From contig NZ_FNBD01000005.1 of NCBI RefSeq assembly GCF_900102165.1, positions 62,001 through 126,000 on the forward strand: 64,000 bases of DNA. Direction: 5' to 3'. Position 1 is the stretch's first letter. Each line of letters starts with the position of its first letter. A program made the position numbers and the translations under genes. Source of the DNA: Cellulophaga baltica. Lineage in GTDB: Bacteria; Bacteroidota; Bacteroidia; Flavobacteriales; Flavobacteriaceae. Under the pieces are notes generated by a model. The model had not been told where the DNA came from, searched no databases, and worked only from the letters and a program-made list of their open reading frames with translations. This document shows positions 28,872-37,553 of the stretch, in pieces.

Positions 28872-29324
28872 ATGTTTGACACGCTAAAAGAACAAATCCT
28901 ATCTATTACTAGCAATTCTGACGCTAATACAGATACACAATTACAGCAAATTTGCGATTTACTTAAAGAGAATATACCTCATTATGACTGGGTAGGATTC
29001 TATTTTAAAAATGGAGACAAAAATGAATTAAAGTTAGGCCCTTATGCAGGTGCACCAACAGATCATATTATTATCCCTTTTGGAAAAGGTATTTGCGGCC
29101 AAGTTGCAGTGAGTAACGAAAACTTTGTGGTGCCAGATGTAAAAGCACAAGACAATTATATTGCGTGCAGTATAACTGTAAAAGCAGAAATTGTAGTCCC
29201 ATTGTTTGTAAACGGTGAAAATATTGGACAAATAGACATCGATTCTAACACTCCAGATCCTTTCACAGCAGAAGATGAGCGCTTTTTAGAGTTCATAAAT
29301 ACTGAAGTTGCAAAAATTCTTTAA
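28872..29324 (+). CDS. GAF-domain protein, free methionine-(R)-sulfoxide reductase-like
   Basis: The protein has 150 residues consisting of one GAF domain with no signal peptide. Segments such as YDWVGFYFKNGDKNELKLGPYAG, IPFGKGICGQVA, VPDVKAQDNYIACS and EIVVPLFVNGENIGQIDIDS match fRMsr enzymes. These reduce free Met-R-sulfoxide using a relay of cysteines. The Cys of GICG and the catalytic-position Cys of YIACS are kept. The third relay Cys, normally in a PAC motif, appears replaced in GAPTDH. It may thus have reduced or altered activity, or bind a small ligand instead. Transcribed divergently from the metal cassette. Confidence 0.75.
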   Translation: MFDTLKEQILSITSNSDANTDTQLQQICDLLKENIPHYDWVGFYFKNGDKNELKLGPYAGAPTDHIIIPFGKGICGQVAVSNENFVVPDVKAQDNYIACSITVKAEIVVPLFVNGENIGQIDIDSNTPDPFTAEDERFLEFINTEVAKIL

Positions 29325-29376
29325 AACTTTATATTTTTTGTTGATAAGATCGGTGCTTTTTTAACTTCAAAAAAAT

Positions 29377-29384
29377 TACTTTTG
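29377..29384 (+). promoter_or_regulatory. -7 promoter box of purH
   Basis: TACTTTTG matches TAnnTTTG and lies 33 bases before the purH ATG. Its last five bases overlap the left arm of the inverted repeat at 29380-29417. No TTG was found at -33, so an activator or a weak core is possible. Confidence 0.5.
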
Positions 29385-29417
29385 TGTGCTTAAGATATTA
29401 ATCATAAGCACACAAAA
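29380..29417. promoter_or_regulatory. Perfect 13-bp inverted repeat over the purH promoter and leader
   Basis: TTTTGTGTGCTTA (29380-29392) is inverted exactly at 29405-29417, with a 12-base spacer. The left arm overlaps the -7 box and predicted transcription start. The right arm ends at the base before the ATG. This is a strong candidate operator for a purine-responsive repressor. An RNA hairpin is less likely because the left arm would be only partly transcribed. The regulator is unknown. Confidence 0.6.
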
Positions 29418-30950
29418 ATGAGCACCACCAAAAAAGCTACATCAGCATTAATTTCAGTATTTCACAAAGATGGCTTAGAGCCAATTGTTAAAAAATTTCA
29501 AGAACTGGGCATCACCATATATTCTACTGGTGGTACAGAAAAATTTGTTCGTGATTTAGGTATAGATGTAGTTCCTGTGGAAGATGTTACAAGCTACCCT
29601 TCTATTTTAGGTGGTCGTGTAAAAACATTACACCCAAAAGTATTTGGTGGTATTTTAAACCGTCAGGATAATGAAAATGATCAAAAACAATTAACAGAGT
29701 TTGATATTCCTCAAATAGACATTGTTATTGTTGATTTGTATCCTTTTGAAAAAACAGTAGCTAGCGGTGCATCTGAGCAAGATATTATTGAAAAGATTGA
29801 TATTGGTGGTATTTCATTAATTCGTGCAGCAGCCAAAAATTTCAAAGATGTACTTTGTGTTTCTTCTATGGAAGATTACGCTGAAGTTTTAGAACTGGTT
29901 TCGGCTAATGATGGAACAACAACATTGGAAGATCGTAAGCGTTTTGCAGCAAAGTCATTCAATGTTTCTTCTCATTATGATACGGCTATATTTAATTACT
30001 TCAATAAAGACCATCAAGAAACTGTTTTAAAAATTAGCGAAACCAAAGGTCAGGTTTTACGCTACGGAGAGAACCCACACCAAAAAGGCTTTTTCTTTGG
30101 AGATTTTGAAGCTATGTTTAACAAGCTTCACGGAAAAGAATTATCCTACAACAACCTTTTAGATGTTGATGCTGCGGTAAATTTAATGGGGGAGTTTAAG
30201 GATGATGAACCTACATTTGCTATTTTAAAACATAATAATGCCTGTGGTCTAGCATCCAGAAGCACCTTGCACCAAGCCTATGTTGATGCATTAGCAGGAG
30301 ATCCTGTTTCTGCCTTTGGAGGTGTTTTAATTAGCAATACAGAAATTGATAAAGCTACCGCTGAAGAAATTCATAAATTATTCTGCGAAGTAGTTATTGC
30401 TCCAAGCTATGCTGCAGATGCTTTAGAAATTTTAAAAGGAAAGAAAAACAGAATTATTTTAGTACAAAATAATGTAGCGCTTCCACAAACTTTAGTTCGC
30501 ACTTGTTTAAATGGCGTATTAGTTCAAGATAAAGATTTTATCTCTGACGCTAAGGCCGATTTAAAAACAGCAACAAAAGTAGCACCTACAGCAGAAGAGG
30601 TTGAAGATTTAATATTTGCTTCTAAATTATGTAAGCATACAAAATCTAACACCATCGTTCTTGCTAAAAACAAACAATTATTTGCTAGCGGTACGGGTCA
30701 AACGTCTAGAGTTGACGCCCTTAACCAAGCAATACATAAAGCAAACACTTTCAATTTTGATTTAAAAGGCGCTGTAATGGCGAGTGATGCATTTTTCCCT
30801 TTCCCAGATTGTGTAGAAATAGCTGGCAATAGCGGAATTTCAAGTGTCATTCAACCTGGAGGATCAATTAAAGACGAATTAAGTGTAGATTATTGTAATT
30901 CTAACGGAATTTCTATGGTAATGACCGGTACACGTCATTTTAAACATTAA
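29418..30950 (+). CDS. purH: Bifunctional AICAR transformylase / IMP cyclohydrolase
   Basis: PurH performs the last two steps of de novo IMP synthesis: formylation of AICAR with 10-formyl-THF and ring closure. The 510-residue protein has an N-terminal MGS-like cyclohydrolase domain (SALISVFHKDGLEPIVKKF, STGGTEKFVRDLG, GRVKTLHPKVFGGIL). The C-terminal transformylase domain contains LRYGENPHQKGFF, KHNNACGLASRST and the ending MTGTRHFKH. It is full length and monocistronic in appearance. Transcription is probably controlled through the 13-bp inverted repeat immediately upstream. Confidence 0.97.
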   Translation: MSTTKKATSALISVFHKDGLEPIVKKFQELGITIYSTGGTEKFVRDLGIDVVPVEDVTSYPSILGGRVKTLHPKVFGGILNRQDNENDQKQLTEFDIPQIDIVIVDLYPFEKTVASGASEQDIIEKIDIGGISLIRAAAKNFKDVLCVSSMEDYAEVLELVSANDGTTTLEDRKRFAAKSFNVSSHYDTAIFNYFNKDHQETVLKISETKGQVLRYGENPHQKGFFFGDFEAMFNKLHGKELSYNNLLDVDAAVNLMGEFKDDEPTFAILKHNNACGLASRSTLHQAYVDALAGDPVSAFGGVLISNTEIDKATAEEIHKLFCEVVIAPSYAADALEILKGKKNRIILVQNNVALPQTLVRTCLNGVLVQDKDFISDAKADLKTATKVAPTAEEVEDLIFASKLCKHTKSNTIVLAKNKQLFASGTGQTSRVDALNQAIHKANTFNFDLKGAVMASDAFFPFPDCVEIAGNSGISSVIQPGGSIKDELSVDYCNSNGISMVMTGTRHFKH

Positions 30951-31005
30951 TTTTGTTACTTTCGTCGATAAAACTTACATTTAGTCCACAACCAAATAAA
31001 TAGAA

Positions 31006-32034
31006 ATGGGATTTTTTGATTTCTTGACAGAGGAAATAGCTATTGACTTAGGTACAGCTAATACTCTTATAATACATAACGACAAAGTTGTTGTTGATAG
31101 CCCTTCTATCGTAGCCAGAGATAGAATTAGTGGAAAAATAATTGCCGTTGGTAAAGAAGCCAATATGATGCAAGGAAAAACCCATGAAAACATCAAAACA
31201 ATACGTCCACTAAAAGATGGTGTAATTGCCGATTTTGATGCTTCTGAAAAAATGTTAATGATGTTCATAAAGAATATCCCTGCATTAAAGAAGAAATGGT
31301 TTCCACCAGCATTACGATTGGTTATTTGTATTCCTTCTGGAATTACCGAAGTAGAAATGCGTGCTGTAAAAGAATCTGCAGAGCGTGTTAATGGTAAAGA
31401 AGTTTACTTAATACACGAACCTATGGCCGCGGCTATCGGTATCGGACTAGATATTATGCAACCAAAAGGTAACATGATTGTAGATATAGGTGGTGGTACT
31501 ACTGAAATTGCAGTTATAGCCTTAGGAGGTATTGTATGTGATAAATCGGTGAAAATTGCGGGTGATGTATTTACAAATGACATTATCTATTACATGCGTA
31601 CACAGCACAACCTTTATGTTGGAGAAAGTACTGCAGAGAATATAAAAATAACCATAGGTTCTGCTACAGAAGATTTACAAACACCTCCAGACGAAATGTC
31701 TGTTCAAGGTAGAGATTTATTAACCGGTAAGCCTAAGCAAGTACAAATCTCTTATAGAGAAATTGCTAAAGCTTTAGATAAGTCTATTCTACGTGTAGAA
31801 GATGCCGTAATGGAAACCTTATCACAAACACCTCCAGAACTTGCTGCAGATATCTATAATACAGGTATTTATTTAGCAGGTGGTGGTTCTATGTTAAGAG
31901 GATTAGACCGTAGGTTATCTCAAAAAACAGATTTACCCGTATATATAGCAGAAGACCCATTAAGAGCGGTTGTACGCGGAACAGGAATCGCATTAAAGAA
32001 TCTTGAACGCTACAAAAGTATCTTGATTAAATAG
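31006..32034 (+). CDS. mreB: Rod-shape determining actin homologue MreB
   Basis: The protein has 342 residues with actin-fold phosphate loops IDLGTANTLIIH and VDIGGGTTEIAVI and adenosine motif AGGGSMLRGLDRRL. MreB filaments on the inner membrane guide the elongasome during lateral cell-wall synthesis. It heads the order mreB-mreC-mreD-mrdA-rodA. An 88-base gap containing a hairpin separates it from mreC, so MreB may be made in excess of the rest. Confidence 0.97.
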   Translation: MGFFDFLTEEIAIDLGTANTLIIHNDKVVVDSPSIVARDRISGKIIAVGKEANMMQGKTHENIKTIRPLKDGVIADFDASEKMLMMFIKNIPALKKKWFPPALRLVICIPSGITEVEMRAVKESAERVNGKEVYLIHEPMAAAIGIGLDIMQPKGNMIVDIGGGTTEIAVIALGGIVCDKSVKIAGDVFTNDIIYYMRTQHNLYVGESTAENIKITIGSATEDLQTPPDEMSVQGRDLLTGKPKQVQISYREIAKALDKSILRVEDAVMETLSQTPPELAADIYNTGIYLAGGGSMLRGLDRRLSQKTDLPVYIAEDPLRAVVRGTGIALKNLERYKSILIK

Positions 32035-32052
32035 CGAAAAGCGTAATCGTAG

Positions 32053-32085
32053 AGCACTTTTATAATATCACATTACAAAAGTGCT
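32053..32085 (+). terminator. Hairpin between mreB and mreC, possible attenuating terminator
   Basis: AGCACTTTT and AAAAGTGCT (9 bp) extend through TAAT/ATTA after one A-C mismatch, with loop ATCAC. Only a weak T-rich stretch follows, so partial termination or mRNA processing is more likely than a full stop. Confidence 0.35.
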
Positions 32086-32122
32086 TTAATGATTTTGCCG
32101 CACTTAAAAATAATTAAAGTGA

Positions 32123-32956
32123 ATGCAACAGATTATCAATTTTATATTTCGGAATAAAAATCTGCTCCTTTATTTATTCCTATTATTTATTTCACTTGCC
32201 TTTACCATTCAATCGCATTCCTACCACCAATCAAAATTTTTTAATTCTGCTAATTGGTTAACTGGTGGTGTTTACAAAACTACTAACGGTATTTTTTCTT
32301 ATTTCAATCTAGAGAAAGAAAACCAGAAATTAGTAGATGAAAATATGCGTTTAAGACGCATTATTATCAATAATGAATACAACGAAGAAGTTGCCATAGA
32401 TAGCACAGCACTTGACAGCACCTTATTGGATTACACGATTGTATCCGCAAAAATTATCAAAAACAGTTACTCCAATTTAGACAACTATATTACCCTTAAC
32501 AAGGGTTCTAAAGACGGTATCAAACAAGACATGGGTGTTATTACCCCTAATGGTATTCTTGGAATTATAGAAAATACTAGTGGAAAATTTTCAAGGGTAC
32601 AAAGTATTTTAAATCGTAAATCTAATTTGAATGCCAAACTAAAAAATACAGATAACTTTGGGTCTCTAATTTGGGACACCAAAGATTTCAATACGGTACA
32701 ACTTATAGATATCCCTAGACGTATACCTATCAAAGTTGGTGACACTATTTTAACAGGTGCTGCCTCTAGTATTTTTCCGGAAAATATTCCAATAGGAACT
32801 ATAAAAAGTTTTGGATTAGATGTTTCTAAAAGTTCGTACACAATAAATATTTCACTTTTCAATGATATGTCAAACCTTAAAAACGTGTATATCATTAACA
32901 ACACCAACCGTGTTGTACTTGAAGAATTAGAATCTCCAGTAACCAATGGCAAGTAA
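32123..32956 (+). CDS. mreC: Rod-shape determining protein MreC
   Basis: The protein has 277 residues. A single N-terminal membrane helix (NLLLYLFLLFISLAFTI) is followed by a coiled coil (KENQKLVDENMRLRRII) and two beta domains (YITLNKGSKDGIKQDMGV; VQSILNRKSNLNAKL). MreC is the periplasmic scaffold linking MreB, MreD and the penicillin-binding proteins. It overlaps mreD by 11 bases. Confidence 0.94.
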   Translation: MQQIINFIFRNKNLLLYLFLLFISLAFTIQSHSYHQSKFFNSANWLTGGVYKTTNGIFSYFNLEKENQKLVDENMRLRRIIINNEYNEEVAIDSTALDSTLLDYTIVSAKIIKNSYSNLDNYITLNKGSKDGIKQDMGVITPNGILGIIENTSGKFSRVQSILNRKSNLNAKLKNTDNFGSLIWDTKDFNTVQLIDIPRRIPIKVGDTILTGAASSIFPENIPIGTIKSFGLDVSKSSYTINISLFNDMSNLKNVYIINNTNRVVLEELESPVTNGK

Positions 32957-33458
32957 ATATTACTTTATAAATATCGTCCGCTTTATTATGCTGGTTTTGG
33001 CTCAGGTCTTAATTTGTAATAATATTAATTTTTGGGGTTTTATAAACCCGATAATTTATATCTTGTTTTTATACTGGTACCCCATCAAACAAAACAGAGC
33101 TGTATTTATAATCATTTCATTTTTCCTAGGATTTACTGTAGATATTTTTTCTGACACCTTAGCTTTTAACACCGCAGCAACACTTACTATTGCCTACCTA
33201 CGCCCTACTATTATGCGTTTTTGTTTTGGAGTCAATTTTGAATTTCAAAGTTTTAGACTAAATGCTGCTCCTAGAATACAACAGTTAACATACCTTGCTT
33301 TGTTAATTGTGATACACCATACTGTTTTCTTTACCCTAGAAGTTTTTAATTTTGATAATTTTCTTCTAATTTTAAAGAAAATACTTGTTGTGAGTATTGC
33401 GTCTCTATTTTTGTGTATTTTATTAAGCTCTCTTTTCAGTGTTAAAAAAGAAAACTAG
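32946..33458 (+). CDS. mreD: Rod-shape determining protein MreD
   Basis: The 170-residue, very hydrophobic protein has about five membrane helices and the MreD-typical FFLGFTVDIFSDT segment. MreD is an inner-membrane partner of MreC in the elongasome. Its start lies inside the 3' end of mreC. Identity rests on size, topology and position. Confidence 0.88.
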   Translation: MASKYYFINIVRFIMLVLAQVLICNNINFWGFINPIIYILFLYWYPIKQNRAVFIIISFFLGFTVDIFSDTLAFNTAATLTIAYLRPTIMRFCFGVNFEFQSFRLNAAPRIQQLTYLALLIVIHHTVFFTLEVFNFDNFLLILKKILVVSIASLFLCILLSSLFSVKKEN

Positions 33459-33472
33459 TCAAAAATTCTATC

Positions 33473-33480
33473 TAATTTTG
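33473..33480 (+). promoter_or_regulatory. Possible internal -7 promoter box upstream of mrdA
   Basis: TAATTTTG matches TAnnTTTG in the 72-base gap between mreD and mrdA, 50 bases before the mrdA ATG. No -33 TTG is evident. Confidence 0.35.
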
Positions 33481-33530
33481 GGACCTTTATAAATCTCTTT
33501 TGCCCCTAATTTCTAGATTTTCATCCAAAA

Positions 33531-35399
33531 ATGAAAAAAATATTATTATCATCAATCATTGTTATCATTGGTTTAACCTTCATTGGAAGACTGTCTTACC
33601 TGCAGGTATTCAGGCACTCCTCTATGCAGGTTACAGAAGATACAGCTATTAAAGCAATTTATGACTATCCAGAGCGCGGCTATATTTATGACCGTAATGG
33701 AGAATTACTTGTTGCGAACCAACCGGCATATGATGTCATGGTAATTCCTAGAGAAGTTAAAAAACTAGACACTTTAGAGTTTTGCACTCTATTAGGCATA
33801 GAAAAAGCTACGTTTTTGAAGCAGTTTGGAAAAGCAAAAAATTACTCTCCACGTTTACCTTCTGTTTTAGTACCACAATTATCTAAGAAAGATTACGCAC
33901 GTCTGCAAGAGAAAATGCGTAAATACAGTGGCTTTTATATTCAGAAGAGATCATTGAGATATTATGATACACATAGTGGGGCCAACGTATTTGGCTTTAT
34001 CTCTGAAGTAAATGACTACGAATTAAACGAGAATCCATATTACAAACTTGGAGAACTCAAAGGAAGAACTGGAATAGAAAAGCAATATGAAGAAATTCTT
34101 CGTGGGAGAAAAGGCGTAAAATACATACAGAAAGATAGGTTTAACAGAGATATAGGTCCGTACAAAAATGGTATTCTAGACACTTTACCCGAACAAGGTA
34201 AAGAGATTAAAATTACTATTGATAAAAAATTACAGGAATACGGAGAATTATTAATGCACGGAAAACGTGGCGGCATTGTGGCTATTGAGCCTACTACTGG
34301 TGAAATTTTAACTATGATTTCTGGCCCAACGTATGATCCTGGGTTATTGGTAGGACGTGAACGTTCTAAAAATTACACCAAACTTTACAATGATTCTATT
34401 GCTCAACCAACTTATGACCGCTCCGTACTGGCACAAACCTCTCCAGGATCGCCTTTTAAAGCTATTAACGCGCTAATTGCTTTGCAAGAGAATGTCATTA
34501 CACCAGACACAAAAATTCAGTGTTATAACGGTTTTTATGTAGGAAATAAAAAAAGAGGATGTCATTGCGGTGGTGGATTACGAGATTTAGATGTTGGAAT
34601 TTACAAATCATGCAATGCCTACTTTGCAGGTACTTTTAGAAAAATATTCGAAAAATTCCCTACTACTGATGAAGGAATGGATGTTTGGGATAAACATGTC
34701 AAAAGTTTTGGATTAGGAAACTTCTTAGGTTCTGATATCCCTACAGGCCGAAGCGGATCAATACCTACCAAAAAAACCTATGACCGGATGTATGGCGATA
34801 ATAGATGGTCATCATCCTATTTCATATCAAATGCTATTGGTCAGGGTGAAATTTTAGTAACCCCTATACAATTAGCCAACATGACCGCTGCAATCGCTAA
34901 CCGCGGTTATTACGTAGTTCCTCACGTACTGAAAGAAGTAGAAGGGCAGAAAATTACAAATCAAAAATATATTGAAAAGCATTATACCACCATTGACAAG
35001 AAACATTTTGAACCGGTGGTTCAAGGTATGGCCAATGTCTACAAACATGGAACTGGTAGAGGTGTTCAAATTCCTGATTTAGAAATTGCAGGTAAAACCG
35101 GTACGGTAGAAAACTATACCCGTATAGACGGAGTACGGACACAGCTTACAGATCATTCGGTTTTTGTGGCCTTTGCCCCTGTTGACAATCCTAAAATTGC
35201 AATAGCCGTTTACATAGAAAACGGTTATTATGGAGGGCGATATGCAGGCCATATAGCCTCTCTTCTTATAGAAAAATATCTTAAAGGAGATATCACTAGA
35301 AAAGATTTAGAAAAAAGAATGCTAGACAGAACTTTAGAAAAAGAATACGCTAAAGCAATTAGTGGTGAACCATTTATAATTAATGAGCGTGTCTGGTAA
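33531..35399 (+). CDS. mrdA: Penicillin-binding protein 2 (elongasome transpeptidase)
   Basis: The protein has 622 residues. An N-terminal membrane anchor (LLSSIIVIIGLTFIGRLSYL) precedes the PBP dimerisation domain (YDYPERGYIYDRNGELLVANQPAYD). The transpeptidase domain has all three catalytic motifs: SxxK as SPFK (Ser307-Lys310), SxN as SCN, and KTG at Lys522. It crosslinks peptidoglycan during elongation with RodA, whose gene overlaps the 3' end by 17 bases. Confidence 0.95.
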   Translation: MKKILLSSIIVIIGLTFIGRLSYLQVFRHSSMQVTEDTAIKAIYDYPERGYIYDRNGELLVANQPAYDVMVIPREVKKLDTLEFCTLLGIEKATFLKQFGKAKNYSPRLPSVLVPQLSKKDYARLQEKMRKYSGFYIQKRSLRYYDTHSGANVFGFISEVNDYELNENPYYKLGELKGRTGIEKQYEEILRGRKGVKYIQKDRFNRDIGPYKNGILDTLPEQGKEIKITIDKKLQEYGELLMHGKRGGIVAIEPTTGEILTMISGPTYDPGLLVGRERSKNYTKLYNDSIAQPTYDRSVLAQTSPGSPFKAINALIALQENVITPDTKIQCYNGFYVGNKKRGCHCGGGLRDLDVGIYKSCNAYFAGTFRKIFEKFPTTDEGMDVWDKHVKSFGLGNFLGSDIPTGRSGSIPTKKTYDRMYGDNRWSSSYFISNAIGQGEILVTPIQLANMTAAIANRGYYVVPHVLKEVEGQKITNQKYIEKHYTTIDKKHFEPVVQGMANVYKHGTGRGVQIPDLEIAGKTGTVENYTRIDGVRTQLTDHSVFVAFAPVDNPKIAIAVYIENGYYGGRYAGHIASLLIEKYLKGDITRKDLEKRMLDRTLEKEYAKAISGEPFIINERVW

Positions 35400-36672
35400 A
35401 GGAGTTTTAAAACGTGTAGATTGGCTATCCATATTAATTTTTGTACTTCTTGTTGCGATTGGATGGATCAACATCTATTCTAGCACCTATGCAGAAGGGC
35501 AAGACAATATATTTGATTTCTCTACCATTTATGGCAAACAATTAATCTTTATAGCGCTAGACATTGCTTTAATCGTGATTATTCTAGCACTAGAGAGTAA
35601 TTTCTTTGAACGCTTCTCTAGCTTACTTTATGTTATTTCATTAGCATTATTATTAGGCCTCTTTGTTTTTGGTACTACTATAGCCGGGGCTACCTCTTGG
35701 TACAATTTAGGCTTTTTTAACCTACAACCTTCAGAATTAGCAAAAGTGGCAACGGCATTGGCTGTCGCTAAATATTTAAGTGATATACAAACCGATATTA
35801 GAAGAAGAAAAGATCAACTTTATTCTTTTTTAATACTCTTAATACCTGCCATACTTGTTATCCCACAACCAGATCCTGGCAGTGCCCTAGTCTTTTTTTC
35901 TTTGGTATTTGTACTCTTCAGAGAAGGTGTCCCCTTATTTTATTTAGGTATTGGCTTATATACTATTTTAATTTTTGTGTGTACACTTATGTTTGGCACC
36001 ATCTGGATTGCCATAATCATAGGCCTACTATTAGCCATATTTTTATTACTTAAAAAACAATCGTACAAAATTCCGGTACTTCCTGTAGTCGGTGTTTTTA
36101 TTATCACACTCTTATTTTCACTCTCTGTAAATTTTGTTTTTGAAAATGTTTTTGAACAACGCCATAGAGACCGTTTTAGCTTATGGTTAAGTTTAGAGAA
36201 AGACCCTTCTAAGTTAGAAGAGATCAGAAAAACCATTGGATATAACACCTATCAATCAGAAAAAGCAATTGAATCTGGTGGCTTTTTCGGGAAAGGTTTT
36301 CTGGAAGGTACGCGTACCAAAGGAGATTTTGTACCAGAACAGCACACAGATTATATTTTCAGTACCGTAGGAGAAGAATGGGGGTTTTTAGGAACTACTA
36401 TTGTTATCATCCTATTTACAATTCTTTTATTGCGTTTGGTATTCCTATCAGAAAGACAGAAAAACGCATTTAACCGTATGTATGGATATGGTGTGATATC
36501 TATACTACTTGTCCACTATTTCATTAATATAGGGATGGTAATAGGCGTATTACCCACTATTGGAATTCCACTACCTTTCTTTAGCTATGGAGGCTCTGGT
36601 CTTCTAGGATTTACGGCGTTACTTTTTATCTTTTTGAAGATGGACTCCAACCGATTGAAAGAAGGTTTCTAG
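35383..36672 (+). CDS. rodA: SEDS peptidoglycan polymerase RodA
   Basis: The protein has 429 residues with about ten membrane helices. SEDS landmarks include ATSWYNLGFFNLQPSELAKV, PQPDPGSALVFF, EQHTDYIFSTVGEEWGFLG and GIPLPFFSYGGSGLLG. RodA polymerises glycan strands with PBP2. It ends the mre/rod operon. The stop codon TAG is embedded in CTAG, which also forms the stop codon of the convergent nuclease gene. Confidence 0.95.
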   Translation: MSVSGKGVLKRVDWLSILIFVLLVAIGWINIYSSTYAEGQDNIFDFSTIYGKQLIFIALDIALIVIILALESNFFERFSSLLYVISLALLLGLFVFGTTIAGATSWYNLGFFNLQPSELAKVATALAVAKYLSDIQTDIRRRKDQLYSFLILLIPAILVIPQPDPGSALVFFSLVFVLFREGVPLFYLGIGLYTILIFVCTLMFGTIWIAIIIGLLLAIFLLLKKQSYKIPVLPVVGVFIITLLFSLSVNFVFENVFEQRHRDRFSLWLSLEKDPSKLEEIRKTIGYNTYQSEKAIESGGFFGKGFLEGTRTKGDFVPEQHTDYIFSTVGEEWGFLGTTIVIILFTILLLRLVFLSERQKNAFNRMYGYGVISILLVHYFINIGMVIGVLPTIGIPLPFFSYGGSGLLGFTALLFIFLKMDSNRLKEGF

Positions 36673-37469
36673 AATTTCCAATCGGAAATACGCACGTTGC
36701 CCTCAAAGCTTTGCTGTGTAGCTTCAGGTATTTTTTCAAAAAAATCTATCCCTGTTTGGCGTTCAATTTCATCAATACTAACGGCAAAACTTTTAAGAGC
36801 GTCCTTGCTTTCCTTATTCTTAAACAAGAAAGCTATGGCTTTTACACCGCCTGCTTCTTTTCTTGCTATTATTTTATAAAAATACTCAGGAACAGTCACC
36901 TCCTCATCACCTATAGTTTCCAAACCATTTTTTAGCACCCCTGCAGTTACCACATATACGCCGTCATATTTCTTAGCCCAATAGCGTACTTTCTTTTCTA
37001 AATCATTCCAAATGCCCGCATTAAATTCATTATTCTGCGGACTAATGTTACTTGTATAGAAAGTCTCATTATAGGCGTACTCAGAAAACCTACGATCTCC
37101 CGCAGGGCAAAGGTGCCCTCTATCATAACCAGAACCTTTATAATTTTTGTAATCTGCAGACTTGGTACGTACCTGAGGGTCTTCTATAAAATAAGGCCGC
37201 TTTCTATCATCATAGGTAAGCTGACTTCGATCTAATTGGTAAGCCACCCATTCTGCCTGCTCATGTCTTTCGCTATATGATAGGGTATAATAATTATGCT
37301 GTACAATTTCTCCTGTGGTAGAACTTGGAAGAAAATCTGCTGAAATTGGCACAACAGGTACTGTTCCTTCTGGAGCTGTGTATGTATCTGGTGTATAGAA
37401 ATTCTCAAACAGCCAAAAGCCTACCAGACATACCACCATTAAAAGTGAGTAAATTGTTTTATTTTTCAT
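36669..37469 (-). CDS. Exported DNA/RNA non-specific endonuclease (NUC1 family)
   Basis: The protein has 266 residues. An N-terminal signal or anchor (IYSLLMVVCLVGFWLF) precedes a beta-beta-alpha metal nuclease core with the DRGH motif (GYDRGHLCPAGDRRF), the catalytic His, and the Asn in EFNAGIWNDLEKKVR. NUC1-type enzymes degrade DNA and RNA, here probably in the periplasm or outside the cell for nutrient use. It converges on rodA with a 4-base overlap. No immunity gene is adjacent, so a toxin role is not suggested. Confidence 0.88.
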   Translation of the reverse strand: MKNKTIYSLLMVVCLVGFWLFENFYTPDTYTAPEGTVPVVPISADFLPSSTTGEIVQHNYYTLSYSERHEQAEWVAYQLDRSQLTYDDRKRPYFIEDPQVRTKSADYKNYKGSGYDRGHLCPAGDRRFSEYAYNETFYTSNISPQNNEFNAGIWNDLEKKVRYWAKKYDGVYVVTAGVLKNGLETIGDEEVTVPEYFYKIIARKEAGGVKAIAFLFKNKESKDALKSFAVSIDEIERQTGIDFFEKIPEATQQSFEGNVRISDWKF

Positions 37470-37498
37470 AATTGATCCGTCAGACTGGCAAGTTACTT

Positions 37499-37506
37499 TA
37501 ATTTTG
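37499..37506 (+). promoter_or_regulatory. Possible -7 promoter box for the selO gene
   Basis: TAATTTTG matches TAnnTTTG, 47 bases before the ATG at 37554. A TTG at 37472-37474 is 24 bases upstream, slightly too far for an ideal -33. Confidence 0.4.
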
Positions 37507-37553
37507 TATATTCTTTTACGACGAAGACATCAACTTATTAAGTAGCCTTAATT

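Noticed and set aside
36669-37469. Non-specific nuclease as a secreted toxin or defence effector
   Set aside because: No immunity gene, delivery domain or toxin-type module is adjacent; a nutritional or periplasmic nuclease is simpler.
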